Source: Microcystis sp. T1-4
Lineage (GTDB): Bacteria > Cyanobacteriota > Cyanobacteriia > Cyanobacteriales > Microcystaceae
DNA: 5,868 nucleotides
Assembly: GCF_000297435.1 (NCBI RefSeq)
Contig: NZ_CAIP01000012.1
Span: 1-5,868 of the forward strand
Direction of reading: 5' to 3'
In this document: piece by piece, positions 1-5,521 of the stretch
Layout of the letters: each line of letters opens with the position of its first letter
Numbering within the stretch: the stretch's first letter is position 1
The notes under the pieces: generated by a model
Told to the model about the DNA's origin: nothing
What the model saw: the letters and a program-made list of their open reading frames with translations, nothing else
Databases searched by the model: none
Program-made: the position numbers and the translations under genes

Positions 1-117
1 TCCCCACCTATCGGCACCCCCCCTTATCAAGGGGGGCAGGGGGGATCGAACCTAAAATTCATTTTTAATTTAATTATAACCAGCTACTTAGTATCACACC
101 TAAATTGTTTGATTTTT
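1..117. other. Non-coding left edge, 3' of the minus-strand gene
   Basis: No open reading frame is supported here. The first 45 bases are rich in C and G runs and contain a palindromic repeat listed separately; positions 51-117 are strongly AT-rich. This is the downstream flank of the minus-strand gene that ends at 118. Read on the minus strand, no GC-rich hairpin followed by a T-run is visible, so I cannot name a terminator for that gene. Confidence 0.6.
18..45. repeat. C6TT/AAG6 palindrome with a second G6 run
   Basis: CCCCCCTT (18-25), the loop ATC and AAGGGGGG (29-36) form a perfect 8-bp inverted repeat with a 3-base loop. After CA, a second run of six or more G follows (39-44). The plus strand therefore has two closely spaced G6 runs, and the first can pair with the upstream C run. 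The palindrome lacks a T-run, so it is not a standard intrinsic terminator. From memory, similar C-run/G-run hairpins occur between genes in Microcystis and related cyanobacteria; I could not check copy number. Confidence 0.6.
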
Positions 118-1317
118 TTAAGCATTATTTTCATTCTCACCTCTAAGAGCCGAAAATAAACAGAGACGACCTAAACCCAAGATTGCCGGTGAGAAGTTTT
201 CCTGACTGGGGGCTTCTAGATGGCAACCGGCAAATTCTTGCTGTATTTCTCTTAGAAAATGAGGCCAAATGGTCAAGAAAAAATTACCGCTAAAAATTAT
301 TTGATCGATATCCTCAAGACTTTTTTGCTGTTTTTCTAACAAATCATTAACTTTCTGTTTTAAATTATCTAGATACGGTATAATCACCTTCTTATTTAAA
401 TCAGTGCGACTGACCGTCCAAGTATGACTGGCCAGAGAGGAGGTAAATTCCCTTTCTTCTTGAAGGATTAATTTGGTCAATCTAGCGGCTGCAAGTAAAG
501 ATTTTTTTAAGGGATTAGTATCGGTGAGATCCCGGGGGGAAAGAGGCAAAAAAGAACGCCAGAGAGGATAAATTAACTGAGAGAGTATCGCCTGTTCATA
601 GGTGTTTTCCCCGTAGTTAAAATGGCTCAGAGCGATCGCTTGACGGCATAAAGAGCGAGTTTGCGCTGGGACTTCCACTATCGCTAAAGTGGTGGTTTCC
701 CGTTTCCCTTCGATCACCAGTAGGGTTTGGGGTTGCGGTTGATCGCTGGTGGGAATATAGGCCAGAGCAGTAGCGATCGCTGTTTCTAGACTAGAGAGGC
801 GATCGGGGGGTATTAATTGCGCTGTGAGAAGGGCTTTTTTTAGGTCATCCGTGGGGGTTTCCCCGTCATCGGTGATAATGATAGCTTCTAATCGCTCCAG
901 GGCTTCCCAGAGCCAAGAATCGGTGCTAAAATCCCGATTAGATAGCCAGCTAATTAGATATTCTTCCACCTGATGGCAGGGTAAGCGATCGCTTGTTCCC
1001 GTTGCCAGACTCCAAGAAAGAGGATAAAAATCGATCAGTCCTTGGCTTTCCCGAAAAAAAACGATTTTCACCCCCTCTGGTTGCACCTCCATTCCCAGGG
1101 ACCAACGGGCAACTTCAGGGGTTCGATCGGGGAATAATAACGGAAAAAGCTGCGCTCTGGCCGATTCTAATTGTTGACGGGTGGCGATAATTGTCTCGGC
1201 AGTAACTTCTTGCGGGTTAATTAGAGACGAAATCACCCTGGAAAGAACCCGATCGATCTCGGTCAGTAGGGAGGAAAAATCCTGTTTATCGGTCACTAGA
1301 TCACTAAAAATACCCAC
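118..1317 (-). CDS. Uncharacterised cyanobacterial protein with degenerate Hsp70/actin-like ATPase features
   Basis: The product is 399 aa of unassigned function, with no signal peptide and no clear membrane segment, so probably cytoplasmic. The start is GTG: an in-frame TAG lies two codons upstream, so no earlier ATG/GTG/TTG start exists; a second GTG at codon 8 is the only nearby alternative. AGAAAG just upstream is a weak ribosome site. Residues about 195-385 follow the second half of an Hsp70-type nucleotide-binding domain by eye: a strand pair near 198-216 (LLVIEG, LAIVEV), YGENTYEQAI at 235-244 where DnaK has its GGDDFD segment, a helical stretch at 270-335, then DIDQIIFSG (336-344) and SPAILGLGRL (376-385), resembling the DnaK segments around its VGG and AxGAA motifs. 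The N-terminal GxDxGTT phosphate loop is not recognisable; SLGMEV at 73-78 may be its remnant. ATP binding is therefore doubtful. No substrate-binding domain is seen. The fold is my inference from motif order; the gene itself is secure. It diverges from the CRP-family gene. Confidence 0.85.
   Translation of the reverse strand: MGIFSDLVTDKQDFSSLLTEIDRVLSRVISSLINPQEVTAETIIATRQQLESARAQLFPLLFPDRTPEVARWSLGMEVQPEGVKIVFFRESQGLIDFYPLSWSLATGTSDRLPCHQVEEYLISWLSNRDFSTDSWLWEALERLEAIIITDDGETPTDDLKKALLTAQLIPPDRLSSLETAIATALAYIPTSDQPQPQTLLVIEGKRETTTLAIVEVPAQTRSLCRQAIALSHFNYGENTYEQAILSQLIYPLWRSFLPLSPRDLTDTNPLKKSLLAAARLTKLILQEEREFTSSLASHTWTVSRTDLNKKVIIPYLDNLKQKVNDLLEKQQKSLEDIDQIIFSGNFFLTIWPHFLREIQQEFAGCHLEAPSQENFSPAILGLGRLCLFSALRGENENNA
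632..639. repeat. HIP1 octamer GCGATCGC
   Basis: Exact copy of the highly iterated palindrome of cyanobacterial genomes, inside the 399-aa minus-strand gene. Confidence 0.9.
773..780. repeat. HIP1 octamer GCGATCGC
   Basis: Second exact HIP1 copy in the 399-aa minus-strand gene. Confidence 0.9.
985..992. repeat. HIP1 octamer GCGATCGC
   Basis: Third exact HIP1 copy in the 399-aa minus-strand gene, giving three in 1.2 kb. Confidence 0.9.
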
Positions 1318-1325
1318 AACTTTCT

Positions 1326-1355
1326 ATTGTAGAATCACCCGCCTAAAACGGACAA
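1326..1355 (-). promoter_or_regulatory. Candidate promoter of the minus-strand gene
   Basis: On the minus strand, TTGTCC (1350-1355) is followed after 18 bp by TACAAT (1326-1331), matching the -35 and -10 consensus at 4/6 and 5/6. Transcription would begin near 1319, only a base or two before the GTG at 1317, so the message would be almost leaderless. The site lies in the 55-bp divergent spacer and overlaps sequence the CRP-family gene would also use. Prediction by eye only. Confidence 0.35.
1330..1335 (+). promoter_or_regulatory. Candidate -10 box of the CRP-family gene
   Basis: TAGAAT matches the -10 consensus in 5 of 6 positions and would place transcription about 30 bases before the ATG. 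No good -35 box is found 16-18 bp upstream, so an activator might be needed, or the true promoter is elsewhere. It overlaps the minus-strand -10 candidate by two bases. Confidence 0.3.
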
Positions 1356-1372
1356 AATTTAAATATTAAACC

Positions 1373-2080
1373 ATGGAACAAAAACGCTATCCTGCGGAAA
1401 AATCAGCAGAGATTCAAAAATTATTGGATACAGCCACTTTATTGGTCGGTTTACCCCCTGAAACCGTCGATAAAGTTATTTCTCATGCTGTCACCCTTAC
1501 CCATCCCGCTAATCGGGCGATTTTATTAGAAAATGATTGGGGTGGTTCGGTTTACTTTATTCTCGATGGTTGGGTGAAAATTCGTACTTACAATGTGGAG
1601 GGCAAAGAAGTCACCTTAAATATCCTCGGTAAAGGGGAAATAGTCGGAGAAATGGCCGCTTTAGAGGAATTTCCCCGCTCCACTGATGCTATCACCCTCA
1701 CCACGGCCACAATTAGCAGTATTCCCGCCCAAGATTTTCTTAATCTGCTCAAAGCGGAACCTTTAGCGGGAATTCGTCTTTCTCAGTTAATGGCCAAGCG
1801 TTTGCGTCAACTTAACCGGCGTTTACGTTTGCGCGAGGCCGATAGTCTCTCCAGAGTCGCCGATAGTTTACTCTTTTTGGCCGAAGGTCAAGGACAAAAA
1901 AACAGCCAGGGTACGATAATTCCTAATTTACCTCACCGGGAATTGAGTAGTATTAGTGGTCTGGCCCGGGAAACCGTGACCCGATCCCTGACCAAATTGC
2001 AGAAAAAAGGCCTGATTCAACGACAGCAGGACTCTCTTTGTATTCCCGATCTGGCCGCTTTAGAAAAAGTGATCGCCTAA
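1373..2080 (+). CDS. CRP/FNR-family transcriptional regulator
   Basis: The 235-aa product has the family's usual length and two-domain layout. Residues about 20-125 form a cyclic-nucleotide-binding beta-roll, with GWVKIR (66-71) and a phosphate-cassette-like segment GEMA (92-95) followed by PRST (101-104). G92, E93, R102 and S103 align with the cAMP contacts G71, E72, R82 and S83 of E. coli CRP. Residues about 130-160 are the dimerisation helix. The C-terminal winged helix-turn-helix (about 186-228) includes ELSSISGLARETVTRSLTKL, with the recognition helix near 198-210. A cAMP-type ligand is plausible, as for cyanobacterial SyCRP1, but by my alignment the dimer helix has Q146/L147 where CRP has T127/S128. 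It lacks the cysteine cluster of FNR, and its helix-turn-helix does not look like NtcA. The ATG is the first possible start because TAA sits two codons before it; there is no Shine-Dalgarno sequence. The gene diverges from the 399-aa gene with 55 bp between them, so it may control both. I give no symbol because orthology to SyCRP1 is not shown. Confidence 0.93.
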   Translation: MEQKRYPAEKSAEIQKLLDTATLLVGLPPETVDKVISHAVTLTHPANRAILLENDWGGSVYFILDGWVKIRTYNVEGKEVTLNILGKGEIVGEMAALEEFPRSTDAITLTTATISSIPAQDFLNLLKAEPLAGIRLSQLMAKRLRQLNRRLRLREADSLSRVADSLLFLAEGQGQKNSQGTIIPNLPHRELSSISGLARETVTRSLTKLQKKGLIQRQQDSLCIPDLAALEKVIA

Positions 2081-2083
2081 ATT

Positions 2084-2139
2084 CAGTTATCAGTTATCAG
2101 TTATCAGTTATCAGTTATCAGTTATCAGTTATCAGTTAT
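2084..2139 (+). repeat. Eight tandem CAGTTAT heptamers
   Basis: Eight exact back-to-back copies of CAGTTAT, starting four bases after the regulator stop codon and running into CATACT. This is a short tandemly repeated repetitive sequence (STRR) with a 7-bp unit, a class well known from cyanobacterial spacers. Perfect unit identity suggests recent expansion, and copy number probably varies among strains. The unit is not self-complementary, so the array itself forms no strong hairpin. Confidence 0.95.
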
Positions 2140-2140
2140 C

Positions 2141-2178
2141 ATACTAAATCCGGTTATTAAAGACTGATTATCTATTCC
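2141..2178 (+). mobile_element. Solo left arm of a MITE-like element
   Basis: These 38 bases match 5547-5584, within the left part of the MITE downstream of apcE, with two mismatches, beginning with ATACTAAATCC. The matching right end (GGATTTAGTAT) and internal hairpin are missing before cutA, so this is a remnant or partial copy. It starts where the CAGTTAT array ends: TCA immediately precedes TACTAAATCC, which suggests insertion into the array. No coding capacity. Confidence 0.7.
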
Positions 2179-2184
2179 TCCTCT

Positions 2185-2212
2185 TGCCTGTTGCCTATTG
2201 CCTGTTGCCTAT
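2185..2212 (+). repeat. Four tandem TGCCTRT heptamers
   Basis: TGCCTGT and TGCCTAT alternate twice (2185-2191, 2192-2198, 2199-2205, 2206-2212), giving an exact 14-bp higher-order repeat made of heptamers. This second 7-bp STRR family lies 45 bp after the CAGTTAT array and ends 33 bp before cutA, so it could lie in the cutA leader or promoter. Confidence 0.9.
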
Positions 2213-2245
2213 CTTCACTAGGAAATTTATTTTGCACGACTACTT

Positions 2246-2584
2246 ATGACTGAAAGATTAACCGGTTTTGGAGTGGTGCTGGTGACAACGACCAGCGAAA
2301 CGGAAGCGGAACACCTAGCGATCGCCTTACTGAACGAGCGCCTAGCGGCTTGTGTCAGTATTTACCCGATTCGTTCCATTTATCGTTGGCAGGGACAGAT
2401 TGAAAACGAGAGGGAATGGCAATTAGTGATCAAAACCGATTTAAAGCAGTTTGAGCAGTTATCGGCGAAGATACAGGAACTGCATAGCTATGCCGTCCCG
2501 GAAATCATCGCTTTACCGATTGTGGCAGGTTCTCAGACCTATTTAGACTGGTTAGCCTCCCATACAGGTGGGGTGTCAGAATAG
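2246..2584 (+). CDS. cutA: CutA family protein (divalent-cation tolerance)
   Basis: The 112-aa product has the normal length of CutA1, a small, very stable trimeric protein with a ferredoxin-like fold, named for copper tolerance in E. coli; its true role is unsettled. The family core is clear: LLNERLAACVSI (28-39), SIYRWQGQIENEREWQLVIKT (44-64 spans this motif), and LHSYAVPEIIALPI (79-92). Against E. coli CutA1, C36 matches Cys39 and H80 matches His83, but Cys16 is replaced by threonine in the TTT stretch at 14-16. There is no signal peptide, so the protein should be cytoplasmic despite the usual 'periplasmic' label. The ATG is the first standard start after an in-frame TAG at 2219-2221. No Shine-Dalgarno sequence is well placed; AGGAAA ends about 21 bases upstream. 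The gene holds one HIP1 site and lies between a repeat-filled spacer and the apcE control region. Confidence 0.95.
   Translation: MTERLTGFGVVLVTTTSETEAEHLAIALLNERLAACVSIYPIRSIYRWQGQIENEREWQLVIKTDLKQFEQLSAKIQELHSYAVPEIIALPIVAGSQTYLDWLASHTGGVSE
2318..2325. repeat. HIP1 octamer GCGATCGC
   Basis: Exact HIP1 copy inside cutA. It is the only full copy on the right-hand side of the window; apcE has none. Confidence 0.9.
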
Positions 2585-2615
2585 ACCAATCGGCAACTGG
2601 AGCGAAAAAAATCTA

Positions 2616-2621
2616 TATAAT
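2616..2621 (+). promoter_or_regulatory. Candidate -10 box for apcE
   Basis: A perfect TATAAT lies in the 174-bp cutA-apcE spacer. No good -35 box is seen 16-18 bp upstream (the region reads CGGCAACTGG), so an activator or an extended promoter would be needed. Transcription would start near 2628 and give a leader of about 130 bases. Phycobilisome genes often have long leaders, which fits, but the start site is not proven. Confidence 0.45.
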
Positions 2622-2675
2622 TCTTAATAAACTATCTCAGGAAGCACAAAAAGTTTTAATCTAGATGCTGATTAA

Positions 2676-2687
2676 ATGTTTAAACAT
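2676..2687. promoter_or_regulatory. 12-bp perfect palindrome in the apcE leader
   Basis: ATGTTTAAACAT is a perfect palindrome 72 bp before the apcE start. It could be a dimeric regulator site. Its outer bases can alternatively pair upstream, since AGATG (2663-2667) complements CATCT (2685-2689). No known factor is assigned. Confidence 0.35.
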
Positions 2688-2699
2688 CTGGTTTTAAGA

Positions 2700-2719
2700 C
2701 CGATCGCCTCCACGATTGG
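2700..2719 (+). promoter_or_regulatory. Predicted stem-loop in the apcE leader
   Basis: CCGATCG (2700-2706) and CGATTGG (2713-2719) form a 7-bp RNA stem with one G-U pair around the loop CCTCCA. The loop contains CUCC, which could pair with GGAG of the ribosome binding site about 30 bases downstream. Formation and function are untested. Confidence 0.35.
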
Positions 2720-2737
2720 AGAACTCAGCACATCGTC

Positions 2738-2744
2738 AAGGGAG
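2738..2744 (+). promoter_or_regulatory. Ribosome binding site of apcE, unusually far from the ATG
   Basis: AAGGGAG is a good Shine-Dalgarno match, but 14 bases separate it from the ATG, against the usual 5-10. The start is still credible because the N-terminus beginning MSLKASGGSSLARPQLYQTV is the typical ApcE start. Confidence 0.5.
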
Positions 2745-2758
2745 ATAGTTAAAATCCA

Positions 2759-5464
2759 ATGAGTCTTAAGGCAAGCGGTGGCAGCTCCTTAGCGCGTCCC
2801 CAACTCTATCAAACCGTCCCGGTATCTGCCATTACCCAAGCAGAACAACAAGACCGCTTTCTCGATAAACCCGAACTCAATGAACTGATCGCCTACTTCC
2901 AATCGGGGAGCAAGCGCTTAGATATTGCCCAAACCCTCACCCGGAACTCCGATCTGATCGTCTCACGGGCAGCTAACCGGATTTTTACCGGTGGTTCACC
3001 CATGGCTTATCTAGAAAAACCCCCCGTGGAAGAAATGGCCCTGGTGGGTGCCGGTACAGCTATCAACGTCAGGGAAGGGATGAAATTAGGAACCGTTACC
3101 TACGCTGAAAGCGGGTCGGGTGGCGGTAGTGGCCTTCTCGGTGGCTTAAAAGGGATTTTCGCCTCTAGCGGCCCGATTCCCCCCGGATTCCGACCGATTA
3201 ACGTCTCTCGTTACGGTCCGAGCAATATGCAGAAGTCCCTCCGGGATTTATCCTGGTTCCTGCGTTACATTACATACGCGATCGTGGCTGGTGATACCAG
3301 TATCCTGATCGTTAATACCCGCGGTTTAAGGGAAGTTCTCGAAAATGCCTGTTCCATTGACGCGACCATCGTGGCCCTACAGGAAATGCGGGCCGCTTCG
3401 ATCGAGTATTTCCAAAGAGACAAGGATGCGGCCACTTTAATCAGTGACTATTTCAATATCCTACTGGGGGAATTAAAAGCCCCCACTCCCTCTAATAAAC
3501 TGCGTCAACGTCCCAGTAGTGACCAACAGGGTTTAAGTCTTCCCCAAAGCTACTACAATGCCGCCGAAAAACGGCAAAAGTTTGTCATGAAAACCGGTTT
3601 ATCGGAGTCGGAAAAATCTTCGATTATCAAGGCCGCCTACAGACAAATTTTTGAACGGGACATCACCCGCGCCTATAGTCAGTCCATTTCTGACCTAGAA
3701 TCGAAGGTGAAAAACGGCGACATCTCGATGAAAGAATTTGTCCGTCGTCTCGGTAAATCGCCTCTCTACCGCAAACAGTTCTTTGAACCTTTTATCAATA
3801 GTCGCGCCCTAGAATTGGCTTTCCGTCATTTCCTCGGTCGCGGTCCTTCCTCCCGGGAAGAAGTGCAGAAATACTTCTCGATCGTCTCTAGCGGCGGTTT
3901 AGGGGCGTTAATCGATGCTTTAGTCGATTCTCAGGAATATTCCGACTATTTCGGCGAAGAAACCGTTCCCTATCTCCGGGGTTTGGGTGCAGAAGCACAG
4001 GAATGTCGCAACTGGGGGATGCAGATCGACCTGTTTAACTACAGCGCACCTTTCCGCAAAGTTCCCCAATTTATCACCACCTTTGCTAAATACGATCGCC
4101 CCTTACCGGATCAGCACGTTTACGGTTCTGGAAATGACCCCCTAGAAATCCAATTTGGGGCAATTTTCCCGAAAGAAACCCGCGAACCTAGTTCTAGTCC
4201 CGCTCCCTTCGGTAAAGATAGCAAACGTATCCTCATCCACCGCGGACCTGCTACTAATAACCAAAATAGCAACCCCGGGGCCCGAGGTGAATTCCCCGGT
4301 ACTTTGGGACCGAAGGTTTTCCGTCTCAATAACGAGTTACCCGGTTCTAGCAATGGGGTGAGCGTTAAATTTGGTGAAAGTTCCACCCAAAGAGTGATTT
4401 TAGCGGCTTATCGTCAGGTTTTCGGTCGAATGCCCTACGAAGGTCAGCGTTTATCCGTGGCCGAGATTAAGCTGGAAAATGGCGATATCACTCTGCGGGA
4501 GTTTATCAAAACCCTAGCTAAATCCGAGACTTTCCGGAAAATCTACTGGACTCCTCTCTATGTGGTGAAAGCGATCGAATATATTCACCGTCGTCTGCTC
4601 GGTCGTCCCACCTACGGTCGTCAGGAAATGAATCAATACTTCGATATCTGCTCGAAAAAAGGCTTCTATGCTTTAATCGATGCTCTGATCGATAGTGCTG
4701 AATATACGGAAGCTTTTGGCGAAGATACGGTTCCCTACGAGCGCTATCTAACTCCCCAAGGGATGCAGTTACGGATGGTGCGTTTGGGTAATCTCCGCGA
4801 AGATATCGGCCAAAGAGTTGATAAAGAGGAAACCCCGCGCTTTATTGAATTGGGTACACCTTCGGTCTCGATTCGCACTGAACCGGATATTCAATCTCGT
4901 GTCGGTCAAGGTGTCACGGTTCAACGGGAACAAACTAAGGTCTTTAAACTGTTAACTAATCTGGATAAAGTTGCCGTACAAAATACTGTTCGCGCCGCCT
5001 ATCGTCAGATTTTTGAACGGGATCTCGAACCCTATATCATCAATGCCGAATTTACCGCTTTAGAGAGTAAATTAAGCAATGCTGAGATCACGGTGAAAGA
5101 GTTTATCGAGGGTTTAGGTGGTTCGGATCTTTACCTGAAAGAATTCTATGCTCCCTATCCGAATACGAAAGTAATTGAATTGGGAACCAAGCACTTCTTA
5201 GGTCGCGCTCCCTTGAATCAAAAAGAAATCCAGAAATATAACCAAATTCTGGCAACTCAGGGATTAAAGGCCTTTATCGGTGCCATGGTTAATAGCATGG
5301 AATACCTACAATTATTTGGTGAAGATACGGTTCCCTACCGTCGTTTCCCAACTCTACCAGCTGCTAATTTCCCCAATACGGAACGCTTATACAATAAGCT
5401 GACTAAACAGGATAGTGAACTGGTTGTTCCCAGTTTTAAACCGGTAGTTAAGGTCGGTGGTTAG
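2759..5464 (+). CDS. apcE: Phycobilisome core-membrane linker ApcE (L-CM)
   Basis: The 901-aa product (about 100 kDa) organises the allophycocyanin core, attaches the phycobilisome to the thylakoid membrane and is a terminal emitter passing energy to the photosystems. Residues about 18-240 form an allophycocyanin-like domain interrupted by a loop (about 78-155) with a glycine-rich segment, GSGSGGGSGLLGG near 118-129. The usual alpha-84 cysteine is serine (S160 in QKSLRDLSWFLRY); the only cysteine in the domain, C198 in ENACSID, is the likely phycocyanobilin site, matching the atypical position known for ApcE. Three linker repeats follow at about 283-405, 543-660 and 741-860. Each begins with YRQ(I/V)F (294, 551, 748) and ends with FGE(D/E)TVPY (398, 653, 853). 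Variable Pro/Gly/Ser-rich arms separate them, and the C-terminus ends KPVVKVGG. Three repeats predict a three-cylinder core, as in Synechocystis 6803. A strong terminator follows, so the gene is probably transcribed alone; apcA, apcB and apcC are not in the window. It is complete, with no frameshift. Confidence 0.98.
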   Translation: MSLKASGGSSLARPQLYQTVPVSAITQAEQQDRFLDKPELNELIAYFQSGSKRLDIAQTLTRNSDLIVSRAANRIFTGGSPMAYLEKPPVEEMALVGAGTAINVREGMKLGTVTYAESGSGGGSGLLGGLKGIFASSGPIPPGFRPINVSRYGPSNMQKSLRDLSWFLRYITYAIVAGDTSILIVNTRGLREVLENACSIDATIVALQEMRAASIEYFQRDKDAATLISDYFNILLGELKAPTPSNKLRQRPSSDQQGLSLPQSYYNAAEKRQKFVMKTGLSESEKSSIIKAAYRQIFERDITRAYSQSISDLESKVKNGDISMKEFVRRLGKSPLYRKQFFEPFINSRALELAFRHFLGRGPSSREEVQKYFSIVSSGGLGALIDALVDSQEYSDYFGEETVPYLRGLGAEAQECRNWGMQIDLFNYSAPFRKVPQFITTFAKYDRPLPDQHVYGSGNDPLEIQFGAIFPKETREPSSSPAPFGKDSKRILIHRGPATNNQNSNPGARGEFPGTLGPKVFRLNNELPGSSNGVSVKFGESSTQRVILAAYRQVFGRMPYEGQRLSVAEIKLENGDITLREFIKTLAKSETFRKIYWTPLYVVKAIEYIHRRLLGRPTYGRQEMNQYFDICSKKGFYALIDALIDSAEYTEAFGEDTVPYERYLTPQGMQLRMVRLGNLREDIGQRVDKEETPRFIELGTPSVSIRTEPDIQSRVGQGVTVQREQTKVFKLLTNLDKVAVQNTVRAAYRQIFERDLEPYIINAEFTALESKLSNAEITVKEFIEGLGGSDLYLKEFYAPYPNTKVIELGTKHFLGRAPLNQKEIQKYNQILATQGLKAFIGAMVNSMEYLQLFGEDTVPYRRFPTLPAANFPNTERLYNKLTKQDSELVVPSFKPVVKVGG

Positions 5465-5488
5465 TTACTCCTTGAAGTTAGTTAATTT

Positions 5489-5516
5489 AGCTCGTGTTCA
5501 ACACGAGCTTTTTTTT
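5489..5516 (+). terminator. Intrinsic terminator of apcE
   Basis: AGCTCGTG (5489-5496), the loop TTCAA and CACGAGCT (5502-5509) form a perfect 8-bp stem running into eight T (5509-5516). It lies 24 bases after the stop codon and is a textbook Rho-independent terminator. Confidence 0.93.
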
Positions 5517-5521
5517 GTTTA

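Larger units (their letters stand above)
2081..2245. other. Repeat-filled spacer between the regulator gene and cutA
   Basis: Most of these 165 bases are repeats: a CAGTTAT array, a solo MITE-like arm and a TGCCTRT array. No terminator hairpin with a T-run follows the regulator stop codon, and no convincing promoter is visible before cutA. Whether the two genes share a transcript cannot be told from sequence. Confidence 0.6.

Noticed and set aside
993..1190. Plus-strand 65-codon open frame
   Set aside because: It lies wholly antisense to the 399-aa gene, has no ribosome site or recognisable motif, and looks like a shadow frame.
1181..1369. Plus-strand 62-codon open frame ending just before the regulator
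   Set aside because: It is mostly antisense to the 5' end of the 399-aa gene and crosses the divergent promoter spacer, with no protein-like composition.
1318..1372. NtcA (GTA-N8-TAC) or CRP (TGTGA-N6-TCACA) site in the divergent spacer
   Set aside because: GTA at 1329 is followed after 8 bases by CGC, not TAC, and no TGTGA/TCACA pair is present.
2084..2212. CRISPR array
   Set aside because: The repeats are contiguous 7-bp units with no unique spacers, and no cas genes are nearby.
4155..4361. Plus-strand 68-codon open frame inside apcE
   Set aside because: It is an out-of-frame shadow of a low-complexity part of apcE.
4120..4386. Minus-strand 88-codon open frame inside apcE
   Set aside because: It is antisense to the Pro/Gly/Ser-rich arm between linker repeats 1 and 2; the composition follows from apcE codons and no start signal is seen.
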